Positions 54,055-62,471 of a stretch of 64,000 bases of DNA are shown here, piece by piece. How positions within the stretch are numbered: the first letter of the stretch is position 1; every line of letters starts with the position of its first letter. This DNA is from CAXRDE01 sp964229355. GTDB taxonomy: Bacteria > Cyanobacteriota > Sericytochromatia > UBA7694. Position numbers and translations under genes: made by a program. The notes under the pieces were generated by a model that saw only the letters and a list, made by a program, of their open reading frames with translations, was not told the origin of the DNA and ran no database searches. The DNA lies in NCBI GenBank assembly GCA_964229355.1, contig CAXRDE010000019.1:1-64000 (forward strand). Reading direction: 5' to 3'.

Positions 54055-56937
54055 ATGAAAAAGCAGTTATTATCTCTCAGCCTCTCTCTACTCTGGCTGG
54101 CCAGTTGTAATCCCAGCAATACACCCCCCACGCAACCTGAGCCGACAGCGCAACCCAGCGCCACGCCCACCCCCATGCAAAGCAGTTCTCCCGATACCTC
54201 CTTTCAGGGAGAAACCACACTGACCGGAAAAGTAGATCTCCCCAGCAGCGCCGTCATGGTGGAAGGGGCAAACACCACAGGGACTTTTCGTCAATCCGTA
54301 CAGGTTAGCAATCAAACGTACACCCTGAGCAAGGTGCCCGTAGGGCAACGCATTCGCCTACAGGCCCAGTATCAAAACAATACCTTTGTCTTGCTGAGTG
54401 CTTTGGTCGATACCACCCTCGCCCAGCGTGACCAACAAGTTCCTGTAGACATCAATTTAGAAACCACCGCAGTGGATTTGATTTATCAGCGGGCAGCAGC
54501 GCAAAACTACAGCGCTATTGTACAAACCCCGGTGGCTGAATTCACCGCAAATGCAGCCGTCACCCCTTACCGCCAGCAGGTAACACAGGTACTTCAAGAA
54601 ATATTTGCAACCCAAATTGATGCCATTCTGGTACTGGTACCCGACGCGCCGCGTCTCAAAGAGGTGATTGATCAGGTTCTGCCTGCCATTGACGCTAGCT
54701 TACGCAATCAGCCAGTGCCTTCCGTTTCTCCCAGCACGGCCCCGAGTACAACCCCCAGCAGTTCCCCCACGAGCCCGCCCAACACGGCCTTCACTCCCAC
54801 CCGTTTATTGGTCAAACCCGGTGAAAACCTGACCATTGCTCAAGACACAGAACTCAAGCTCTGGGTGGCTGGTCTCAACGATCTGGGTGAACAGCAAATG
54901 CTAAACAACGCCATTTGGACCAAAACCAGCGGCCCAGATATTGGCACCATCAGCGGCAACGGAACCTTTGTACCTACGGCTCCCGGAAAAGCCACCTTTA
55001 CGGCAACCTTTGGCACCCTGAGCCGTACTATCACCATTACCGTTACCGATGCGGACCTTAAAACCTTAGAAATTGTTCCCGACAGCAACTTTAGCATCAA
55101 TGTGGGGCAACGTTTTGAACTTCAGGCCAAAGGCACCGATGAAAAAGGAAACACCGTCACCGTGACGCCCAACTGGGAACTTAGCAATAATTTTGTGGCC
55201 CAGGTAGATGTCAACGGCGTTTTGGTGCCCCTGCAACCCGGAATCACCGATTTAACCGCCCGTAAAGGCGATTTGTCGTCCACCATTACCCTTACCGCAG
55301 AGTCTGCTTCGGCTTTTTTTATCGAGGTGGCCCCCAATAACCCCCGGGTCTTAACCGGCAAAACCCAGCCCATTCAGGTGCTGGGCCTGGATACCGGGAG
55401 CAACTTAAGCTCTACCGCGTTTACCTTTAGCGTACAAAATAGCAACATTGGCACCTTTATTACCCAGGACACGAGTATCAATGGATTTACACCCACCGCG
55501 GTGTTTCGCGCCAATGCTCCGGGTACCACCCAGGTTACGGTCAGAGATATTATCTCAAACCAAACCACCACGTTTCCGATTACCGTCGAAAACGGCATTC
55601 CGAATATTGCGAGTATCTCTCCGGCGAATACGTCGTTAATTCCAGGACAAACGGTGACCCTGAGCGGTGAAAATTTTTCGGCAAACCCGGCAGACAACCT
55701 GGTGCTGTTTAACAGTGTGCCGGGACAGGTGATCTCGGCCTCGAATAACGTCATCGTGGCCACGGTACCCGTGGGCGCTTTCACCGGATTTGTCTCGGTG
55801 AGCACCAATGGCGTAAGAGGTAATGCCTACCCCTTCGTCATCACCCCCCAGATTACTAACTTAATTCCCGTGAGTGCCAACGAAGGGGACTTGATTACCA
55901 TTACCGGCCAACATTTTTCTACCGATAACCCCGCTCATAACGCCGTGTTTTTCGGTTCAGAAAGAGCCAGTATTCCCGTAAACGTCACCAACTCAAGCTT
56001 GCAGGTGAGAGTACCCAGCAACCTGAGCAGTGAAGAACAGGTTTCTGTACGTGTAAAAGGGCAGATCAGCAACTTCAGAACCTTTGAACTGGCAGGCGCC
56101 AGCCTGCCCACCTGGAGCGAGCGCAGCGCAGCGCCGAGTTCGCGGGCCGGTGCTAAAGCGGTAGAAATCGACGGCAAAATCTACGTCATTGGCAGCAGTC
56201 AAAGCAGCAATAGCGATCGCTTAGAAATTTACGATATCAACGACGACAGTTGGACCACGGGTACCAGCTTACCCACTGAACGGAACTTAGCGGCGGTGGC
56301 TGAACTGGATGACTTCATCTATGTGATCGGGGGCAGTGGGGATGAAACCCGTTTGGATCGCTATGATCCCGACACCAATAACTGGGTCAACCTACAAAGC
56401 TCAGAAAATGGCCATGTAGGCGCCGTTGCCGAATCTTATAACGGTAAACTCTATGTCATTGGAGGACTGGGTTCGAACGGACGTATTATCGAAGAATACG
56501 ATCCTGACACCAATGAGTGGGAACCGCTGCGTAATGCGCCCAGCCGCCGTTATAAAGCCGCTTCAGGCATCATCAACGGTCGCATTTATGTCATTGGCGG
56601 TGGCGAAGATGAAGCCGAAGATCGCATCGCAGCCTATGACATTGAAGAAGACGAGTGGATCACGGGTCTTACCCCCATGCCCAAACGTCTTCGGGGTGCC
56701 AGCTCAGTGGTTCTCAACGGCAAAATTTATGTCATCGGCGGTGAAGATCAAACCGGCGCAGAATCTGACAGCGTCTTTAGTTATGATCCTGGCACCGACC
56801 GCTGGCAAACCATGAAAAAATTACCCTCTCCACGCAATGGCGCAGCGGTTTCGGGCATTAGCTCACGTCTCTACGTTATTGGTGGTGAAGATGGTGGCGG
56901 CAACACCACCAATGTAAACTTCCGCGGCAGCCTCTAA
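54055..56937 (+). CDS. Lipoprotein with Ig-like, TIG and kelch domains
   Basis: 960 residues. Signal peptide with a lipobox Cys (LLWLAS-C). A Pro/Thr linker, a region with MSCRAMM-like strands (~50-230), two BIG2-type Ig domains (~245-430), two TIG/IPT domains (~512-680: ISPANTSLIPGQTVTLSGENF) and about six kelch repeats (~685-955: GKIYVIGG with YDP-T-x-W). It is likely surface- or periplasm-exposed and binds a protein or sugar. It is followed by a strong terminator. Confidence 0.85.
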   Translation: MKKQLLSLSLSLLWLASCNPSNTPPTQPEPTAQPSATPTPMQSSSPDTSFQGETTLTGKVDLPSSAVMVEGANTTGTFRQSVQVSNQTYTLSKVPVGQRIRLQAQYQNNTFVLLSALVDTTLAQRDQQVPVDINLETTAVDLIYQRAAAQNYSAIVQTPVAEFTANAAVTPYRQQVTQVLQEIFATQIDAILVLVPDAPRLKEVIDQVLPAIDASLRNQPVPSVSPSTAPSTTPSSSPTSPPNTAFTPTRLLVKPGENLTIAQDTELKLWVAGLNDLGEQQMLNNAIWTKTSGPDIGTISGNGTFVPTAPGKATFTATFGTLSRTITITVTDADLKTLEIVPDSNFSINVGQRFELQAKGTDEKGNTVTVTPNWELSNNFVAQVDVNGVLVPLQPGITDLTARKGDLSSTITLTAESASAFFIEVAPNNPRVLTGKTQPIQVLGLDTGSNLSSTAFTFSVQNSNIGTFITQDTSINGFTPTAVFRANAPGTTQVTVRDIISNQTTTFPITVENGIPNIASISPANTSLIPGQTVTLSGENFSANPADNLVLFNSVPGQVISASNNVIVATVPVGAFTGFVSVSTNGVRGNAYPFVITPQITNLIPVSANEGDLITITGQHFSTDNPAHNAVFFGSERASIPVNVTNSSLQVRVPSNLSSEEQVSVRVKGQISNFRTFELAGASLPTWSERSAAPSSRAGAKAVEIDGKIYVIGSSQSSNSDRLEIYDINDDSWTTGTSLPTERNLAAVAELDDFIYVIGGSGDETRLDRYDPDTNNWVNLQSSENGHVGAVAESYNGKLYVIGGLGSNGRIIEEYDPDTNEWEPLRNAPSRRYKAASGIINGRIYVIGGGEDEAEDRIAAYDIEEDEWITGLTPMPKRLRGASSVVLNGKIYVIGGEDQTGAESDSVFSYDPGTDRWQTMKKLPSPRNGAAVSGISSRLYVIGGEDGGGNTTNVNFRGSL

Positions 56938-56957
56938 ACAAGACGCCGAAAGCCAGA

Positions 56958-56990
56958 AAGCCCTCCGTTATATTCGCGGAGGGCTTTTTT
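56958..56990 (+). terminator. Terminator after the kelch lipoprotein
   Basis: AAGCCCTCCG (56958-56967) pairs with CGGAGGGCTT (56977-56986) around 9 bases, followed by TTTT. Confidence 0.92.
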
Positions 56991-57030
56991 ATGAGTGGGT
57001 AACATGGGATAAGGGCAAAGAATGTAAAAA

Positions 57031-57714
57031 CTAAGGTGTGGAGGCGGTCTCAGCGTCGTTTTTTGAAGACTTCAGAGAGTCTTCCATGGGTTGCGACATT
57101 TGAGCGAGCAAGACGCCACCGACGGCCCCTGCAATGGCAGTCCCAATTTTAAGGGGCAAGCCCGCCATACCCATGGAGCTCATAATCAAATGTCCCGCTC
57201 CGCCCAGGGTGGCTCCCCCGAAGCCAGAGAAAGCACCGTTTAAGGAATCTGATAAAACATGGTCCGTCATTTGGTCAATGCTCATATCGCCTTTGGCCGT
57301 TTGAAAACCATAACTCAGTACAGAAACACCAGCGGCAACCAGAGCTCCCACGCCAGCACCTCGCACACCGCTCATTACTGCACCTTCAATCCCTGGACGC
57401 GCCTGGGTCCACCCCCGGCCCCCCTGGCCAAAGGCTTTTGAAATTTCGCGGTAGAAATTGCTGGTGCGCTCACCCAGGCGAAAGGCTGCAAAAGCACCAC
57501 TGGCGGCCTGACCTGTATATTGACTAAACGTCGAAAAGCGGTCTCCTCCAAATACAGCTTCAGGCGTCAGCTCTGAATCAGAGGGTGTCTCAGATTCAGG
57601 GGGCTCTGCCACAGGGTCTTGCGTGACCGCGGGCGAAGAAACCACAGGCTGGGGACGCCGTACCGGAAACAATTGTGCCGGTGGAAGCAGTGAGGAAACC
57701 GCATTCAGTTGCAT
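57031..57714 (-). CDS. Glycine-zipper-like paralog family member C
   Basis: 227 residues. A Pro/Glu-rich N-terminus (~1-55) precedes a Gly/Ala-rich hydrophobic half (GAGVGALVAAGVSVLSYG, SGFGGATLGGAGHLIM, IGTAIAGAVGGVLLAQM). This matches the layout of the two proteins at 15700 and 57727 (helix with GxxxA, GD/E, a D-x-G/LN-G-helix, then a final Gly helix). No signal peptide. It follows family member B by 12 bases. Function is unknown. Confidence 0.65.
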   Translation of the reverse strand: MQLNAVSSLLPPAQLFPVRRPQPVVSSPAVTQDPVAEPPESETPSDSELTPEAVFGGDRFSTFSQYTGQAASGAFAAFRLGERTSNFYREISKAFGQGGRGWTQARPGIEGAVMSGVRGAGVGALVAAGVSVLSYGFQTAKGDMSIDQMTDHVLSDSLNGAFSGFGGATLGGAGHLIMSSMGMAGLPLKIGTAIAGAVGGVLLAQMSQPMEDSLKSSKNDAETASTP

Positions 57715-57726
57715 GGTTAAAGTAGC

Positions 57727-58506
57727 TTAATAGCCGTAGTAAGGCTGTTGGTAAGGTTGCTGATAAGGCTGCTGGTAGTATCCGCCCTGGTAGGGTTGCT
57801 GATAGTAGTTCTGGGTGTTGTTGCCACCAAAGAGGCTACGGATACCGTTGGCAATGCCGTCACGCAGGCCGGTCATGCTATAACCCAAACTGGCTCCAGT
57901 GGCACCCACAGCACCCGCCACAGCAGCACCCACGGTGAGCGCCAGACCGCCGCCAGGAACCGCTTTAGCCAGGGCCATTGAAGCAGCACCCGCGGCCAAA
58001 CCACCGGTGGCACCGGCCAGCAGACCCCCAATGGTGTCTGCACCAATGTTTCCAGCAGCGTCTGCGGAGGTTTGCATCCCTTTAGAAACCAGAGACATGT
58101 TTTTCGCGGCAGAGATAACACCGGTTACCGCTGCGCCAATTCCGCCCGCTTTCAGGGTAGACATACCCAGGGCTTTCATGCCGGCTCCACTCTTGATGGC
58201 GCCAATGGCTTCTGCGGTTTCTTTGTGGGTGATACCACCGGCCAGGGCACCTGCAAACATATTGCCCACGAGGCCGACTTTGCCTTCTTCTAAAGAGGCA
58301 ATGGGAGAAGGGGGATAGGTGGGGTAGGTGGGATACTGGGGATAAGGATTATAGTACTGGTCTTCGGTGAAAACGCCGGCAACCTGGTTGACGGCACCCT
58401 CTACAGCATAGATGGCAGGCGTTAAAGCCTGTGCAGCGCCCATCACCGTACCCATGGTGGTGGTGAATTGGTTAATACCGTTGATGATTCCTGCGATATC
58501 TGTCAT
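57727..58506 (-). CDS. Glycine-zipper-like paralog family member B
   Basis: 259 residues. Hydrophobic Gly/Ala-rich core (~95-215: NMFAGALAGGITHKETAE, GNIGADTIGGLLAGATGGLA, GAAVAGAVGATGASLGY) and a Tyr/Gln/Pro-rich tail with repeated YYQQPYQ units. No signal peptide. The central part aligns by eye with the protein at 15700. A -10 TATAAT lies at 58552-58557 and GGAGA precedes the ATG. The QPY tail suggests disorder or surface exposure. Function is unknown. Confidence 0.65.
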   Translation of the reverse strand: MTDIAGIINGINQFTTTMGTVMGAAQALTPAIYAVEGAVNQVAGVFTEDQYYNPYPQYPTYPTYPPSPIASLEEGKVGLVGNMFAGALAGGITHKETAEAIGAIKSGAGMKALGMSTLKAGGIGAAVTGVISAAKNMSLVSKGMQTSADAAGNIGADTIGGLLAGATGGLAAGAASMALAKAVPGGGLALTVGAAVAGAVGATGASLGYSMTGLRDGIANGIRSLFGGNNTQNYYQQPYQGGYYQQPYQQPYQQPYYGY

Positions 58507-58551
58507 GGCGCTGTCTCCTGCACAAAGTGTTTTTTATGTTTGCTTAAACTT

Positions 58552-58557
58552 ATTATA
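58552..58557 (-). promoter_or_regulatory. -10 element of the B-C paralog operon
   Basis: Read leftward, TATAAT at 58552-58557 is perfect; no good -35 is seen. A TTAAACTT-containing element (58544-58551, + strand) abuts it. Confidence 0.4.
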
Positions 58558-58653
58558 TCCTTAGCAGGTTAAAGCCTTGCGTTGATCCAGTTAAGGAATA
58601 GTTAAGCTAAGAGAAAACTTTGACTAACAGAGAAAAGCCGCAGAAAAACTGGC

Positions 58654-60090
58654 TTACACACGCTCAAAAAGCAACGTAATGTTGATGCGTTTGCTAAGAT
58701 AGGCATCTTCAAAGTCAAAGGTGTCCGTTTCATGAAAAAGTCGCCCATCAAAAATAACGGCCCGGTTATGGGCGTAAGCAACGGTTTGGGACTCCGCCTG
58801 ATGCGCGTCCAAAAAAGTCATCATCTTTTGGGTGTCCTGATTGTATTCTGCAAAAGACCAGTGTTCGGGAGCGCGCACATTATAGACTTTCATACCGCCA
58901 GTCCCGGGGGCTTTGTTAGCGGCATCAGGGGTAATCCAGAAGTTCACATTGACCGCTGCGTTGTCCGCATGGACACCTATACCTGACTTTCGGGCAGCGT
59001 AACTGTAAGCCCACATATGCTGCAATGTGAGATCCCCAAAGATGTCGGGCATACGCGTACGCAATTCCTCCGCAATTTGATAGAGCAAAGCACAGTTAAA
59101 ACCGTCGTCCATATAGGCGCCCAAATAACCGCCGGGTCGGGTATCGTCATGCCAAATGGTGGACTTTTGACAAAAATGCAACAGCGCCTCTGCCGTATCG
59201 GGCTGAAGAAACTGGTCTATCACAATACAGGAAGGCTCATGACGGTAATACTGGTCAGAAAGCGACTTTGCATCCCAATGCTCACCCAGGGTATCGCGGG
59301 GAAAAGCGGGCACCGGAGAAATATGCACATTGCGGCCATAGAATAAAGCGATAGATTGGGACTGCTCGGCACTGAGGTGAATAAAGCGATCCGCTGACGC
59401 GGGTGTTTGGGCCACCGCTTTAAGAATATCCTGATAAGCCTGTAACAGGTGTGAAAAAGCAGGCGGTAAATAATCCCCCTGACGCAAGAAAGCCAGCTGG
59501 GCTGCGTCATGAAGAAGCTTTACCTGTGTGGTTTGAATTCGCCTGGGCAACACGGTCTCGGGCTGATCCGCAGGAATACGCTCCGGGGTGTCGTTCCAGG
59601 CAATGCCACGACGCAGGCGATAGGCCCGATCGAAATGATGGCACGCCCCGGTATAATCCCGCTGGTAAAGTGCCAGGTATGCTTTTTGCGTGTCTATCTC
59701 GTCAGAGTCAGGGTGCACATACGCCATTTGCTGAATAACGCTTTCAATGGCGTCAAATTGTTTTTCACGAAAGAGAATCTGGCACCAGAGGGTGTAGAGA
59801 CGTAAATCGCCAGGCAACCAACGCAGTGCCCAACGCACATGAAAAAGGGCGCGCGCCACCTGTCGCAAGGTTCCTTCAGCATAAACCTTTGCCAAATGAT
59901 GATGCAAAGTGCCCAGGGCCACCATCATTAAACGCACCAACGCCGCTGCAATCAACAGGCCCCAAATATTGATGACGTGATACTGCGGCGGCAAAAAGAT
60001 ATAAGCAAAGCAGGTAGATGCCACGGTTAAGGCAGCCCCTAAAAAAAGAATCCAGGCACTATACAGCGCGGGTTTTAACCACCATGTCAT
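58654..60090 (-). CDS. Membrane-anchored 2OG-Fe(II) oxygenase with TPR-like region
   Basis: About 478 residues. Two N-terminal membrane helices (~5-65), a helical TPR-like region (~85-190: VHPDSDEIDTQKAYLALYQ, ACHHFDRAYRL), then a C-terminal 2OG-Fe(II) dioxygenase: His374-x-Asp376 (HADN), distal His453 (GRLFHETD) and a 2OG-binding Arg (KRINITLLFE). Prolyl-hydroxylase-like enzymes use 2OG, O2 and iron; the substrate is unknown. ATG 60090 overlaps the stop of the propeller gene (ATGA), so I prefer it to the longer frame opening at 60147. Confidence 0.78.
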   Translation of the reverse strand: MTWWLKPALYSAWILFLGAALTVASTCFAYIFLPPQYHVINIWGLLIAAALVRLMMVALGTLHHHLAKVYAEGTLRQVARALFHVRWALRWLPGDLRLYTLWCQILFREKQFDAIESVIQQMAYVHPDSDEIDTQKAYLALYQRDYTGACHHFDRAYRLRRGIAWNDTPERIPADQPETVLPRRIQTTQVKLLHDAAQLAFLRQGDYLPPAFSHLLQAYQDILKAVAQTPASADRFIHLSAEQSQSIALFYGRNVHISPVPAFPRDTLGEHWDAKSLSDQYYRHEPSCIVIDQFLQPDTAEALLHFCQKSTIWHDDTRPGGYLGAYMDDGFNCALLYQIAEELRTRMPDIFGDLTLQHMWAYSYAARKSGIGVHADNAAVNVNFWITPDAANKAPGTGGMKVYNVRAPEHWSFAEYNQDTQKMMTFLDAHQAESQTVAYAHNRAVIFDGRLFHETDTFDFEDAYLSKRINITLLFERV

Positions 60091-61322
60091 GAACGAAACC
60101 AACTTTGAAGAGATTGCCAATAGCGCTGAGGCGTCCATGAAGGCCAAAGCGCTTGCAAGGCCTCACCGGCTTTTTCGGCCCGCACACGGGTATTTAGATG
60201 GGCAGGATCTCCCCCATACATGGGCCAGTAAATGTGCTCAAAGGGATCATAAATTTTCACCATCCCCAACTCAGGAGAACCCGCCCACACTTCGCGAGAA
60301 GACAACGCGGGAGAACTGCGTACAGGTCCTCTAAGCTTGACCTTCCAGCGCTGTTCTCCCCCAAAGTCCACCGCATACAAATAGCCATCACGGCTCGTGA
60401 AATAAAGCCCCTGATCAGAAATCACAGGAGAGCCATACAGCGCATCTCCCGTCTCAAAAGCCCAAATGAGCTTGCCTTGTTGACGATCTAAAGCGTAAAG
60501 GTATTTGTCTTCAGAACCTATGTAAACCCGCTCTTCATGGACCACTGGACTGGCTTCATGAATATAACCTCGGGTGGCAAACTTCCAGCGTACAGCCCCC
60601 GTCTCCGCATCCAGGGCATAAAGGTGTTGATCCCAATTGCCCACATAAATCACTCCGCGATCTGCCACAGGATTGTTTTTCGAAAAATACCCCTCGGCTT
60701 TAAACTTCCACTGCAATTTGCCAGAGTCTGCATCCAGGGCATACACATAGCCATCCCAACTGGCCACATACACGCGCCCTTGATAATACGCGGGGGTGCT
60801 ATCAATGGCAGCCTGGGCTTTAAACTTCCACTTCAATTTTCCGGTGCTGGCCTTTAAAGCGTACATATAGTGATCTTGAGAACCCACAAAAACCGTGCCG
60901 GAAGCGGCTGTGGCAGATCCCAACACCTCATCTCCTGTACGAAAGCGCCACTGTACATAACCGGTTTGCAAATTCAAGGCATACACATGGCGATCCGCCG
61001 AGCCAATAAAAACCTGATCTTTGTACACGCAGGGGTAAGCCGTAACTGCTCCTCGGGTGGTATAACCCCACAACAATTCGTGGGTTTTACCGTCAATGAG
61101 TACAATGCTATCCGCTAAAGGACGCCCCACCACATCGGTTTTTTGTTTTTTGGCATAACCACTTAATAGCGCATCACTGATGCGATCTCCGTTGACATCC
61201 AGAGGTGTGATCCGAGCATCGTAAAAGGGGGCTGACCACTGCTTGAGCAGCCGCATATTGACCCCGCATCCTGAGAGGAGACACACCATCGTCAAAAGGC
61301 TGATGCTAAACGGTTTGTTCAA
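60087..61322 (-). CDS. PQQ-like beta-propeller lipoprotein
   Basis: 411 residues. A signal peptide ends in a lipobox (CLLSG-C). About eight blades with the repeat YALD-x-TG-x-x-x-W-x-F-x-T/A-x-G-x-x-x-S-P-V (for example YALNLQTGYVQWRFRTGD) make up ~60-370. This is a PQQ-type/BamB-like propeller; it lacks obvious alcohol-dehydrogenase residues, so a binding or scaffold role is likely. It overlaps both neighbours and is the middle gene of a three-gene operon. Confidence 0.8.
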   Translation of the reverse strand: MNKPFSISLLTMVCLLSGCGVNMRLLKQWSAPFYDARITPLDVNGDRISDALLSGYAKKQKTDVVGRPLADSIVLIDGKTHELLWGYTTRGAVTAYPCVYKDQVFIGSADRHVYALNLQTGYVQWRFRTGDEVLGSATAASGTVFVGSQDHYMYALKASTGKLKWKFKAQAAIDSTPAYYQGRVYVASWDGYVYALDADSGKLQWKFKAEGYFSKNNPVADRGVIYVGNWDQHLYALDAETGAVRWKFATRGYIHEASPVVHEERVYIGSEDKYLYALDRQQGKLIWAFETGDALYGSPVISDQGLYFTSRDGYLYAVDFGGEQRWKVKLRGPVRSSPALSSREVWAGSPELGMVKIYDPFEHIYWPMYGGDPAHLNTRVRAEKAGEALQALWPSWTPQRYWQSLQSWFRS

Positions 61323-62367
61323 AATAATCGCGCGCCTTTGTAATTTCGTCCGTAGGCCCCATCATAATTAAAATATCGTCTTTTTGCAGCCTTACCCTAT
61401 GCGGGTTGTATACCGAATGGGTGGTGTCACCCTGTTTAATGGCCAACACCAATGCACCGCCAAAACGTTGCGGAATTTTCAGATCTGCCAAATAGCGCCC
61501 CTTCACATCGCGACGGCGCAAATACACTTCTTCGATACGAATACTGTCACGGTCTCGCAGCTCTAACATGGTGTCCACAAAAGAAAGCACATGGGGTCGT
61601 AGAATTTGACTGGCCATGCGCGAGCCGCCAATGGAGTCGGGACACACCACTTCATTGGCACCGGCCATACGAAGTTTACTTTCTGAGCTTTTACGCACCG
61701 TTTTGGCCACAATGCGCAAGCCCTGATTCAACCCCCGGGCAGAGATGGTCACAAAGAGATTATCCCGGTCATCGGGCAGGGCAGAAACCAGCCCCTGAGC
61801 GCGCTCCACCCCGGCAGCCACCAGCATTTTATCGTCAGTGGCATCACCGATGAGCCCCAAAATTTCAGACTCAGGAAAATCTTCTTCAAGGCGCAAAAAT
61901 TGTTTTTTATCGCGTTCAATGACCACAAAGGGCTGTTTGGCCATAAGCATTTCACGCACGGTATAAGAAGCCGTTTGCCCGCCACCGGCAATAATAACGT
62001 GATCGGACAGGGCTCGTACTTTACGCTCCATTTTTCGACTCCAGAGCATATTACTGAGCTCACCCTCTACCAAAAAAGCAGTCAGGTTTGAGCTTACATA
62101 TACTGTAACACCTGCGCCGCCCATCAAGAGCACCATGGTAAAAAGACGGGCTAAGGGATTTTGCTCCAGGGCAATGGTTTCGGCGTAACCTACGGTGGTA
62201 ATGGAGATAATGGTCATATAAAGTGCGTCAAAAGCACTGCTGCGGGTGAGAAACATATAGCCCAGGGTACCCACGGCAATCAGCCCCAGCAACAATACCA
62301 GAGACATGCGAAAGCGTGTAGATGCTGGATCAGCCAATGGCTTAGGGTTCAAGTCCGTGGGTAACAT
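61306..62367 (-). CDS. Potassium channel with RCK domains
   Basis: 353 residues. Two membrane helices flank a pore with selectivity filter TTVGYAE (~57-63; usual K+ filter TVGYG-D). TrkA-N/RCK (HVIIAGGGQTASYTVREML and GDATDDKMLVAAGVE) at ~120-240 and a TrkA-C domain (LRRRDVKGRYLADLKIP) at ~265-350 follow. It is a ligand-gated (NAD, Ca or nucleotide) K+ channel subunit. It overlaps the downstream propeller gene by 17 bases. Confidence 0.85.
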   Translation of the reverse strand: MLPTDLNPKPLADPASTRFRMSLVLLLGLIAVGTLGYMFLTRSSAFDALYMTIISITTVGYAETIALEQNPLARLFTMVLLMGGAGVTVYVSSNLTAFLVEGELSNMLWSRKMERKVRALSDHVIIAGGGQTASYTVREMLMAKQPFVVIERDKKQFLRLEEDFPESEILGLIGDATDDKMLVAAGVERAQGLVSALPDDRDNLFVTISARGLNQGLRIVAKTVRKSSESKLRMAGANEVVCPDSIGGSRMASQILRPHVLSFVDTMLELRDRDSIRIEEVYLRRRDVKGRYLADLKIPQRFGGALVLAIKQGDTTHSVYNPHRVRLQKDDILIMMGPTDEITKARDYFEQTV

Positions 62368-62471
62368 ACCGGCGAATCCTTCGTTTTAACGTTTATCCCA
62401 TAGGAGCGCAAAGCAAATCTATTGTATATTAAAAGACCTTCCCATCGTATTTTTACCAGAAGAGGACAGCC

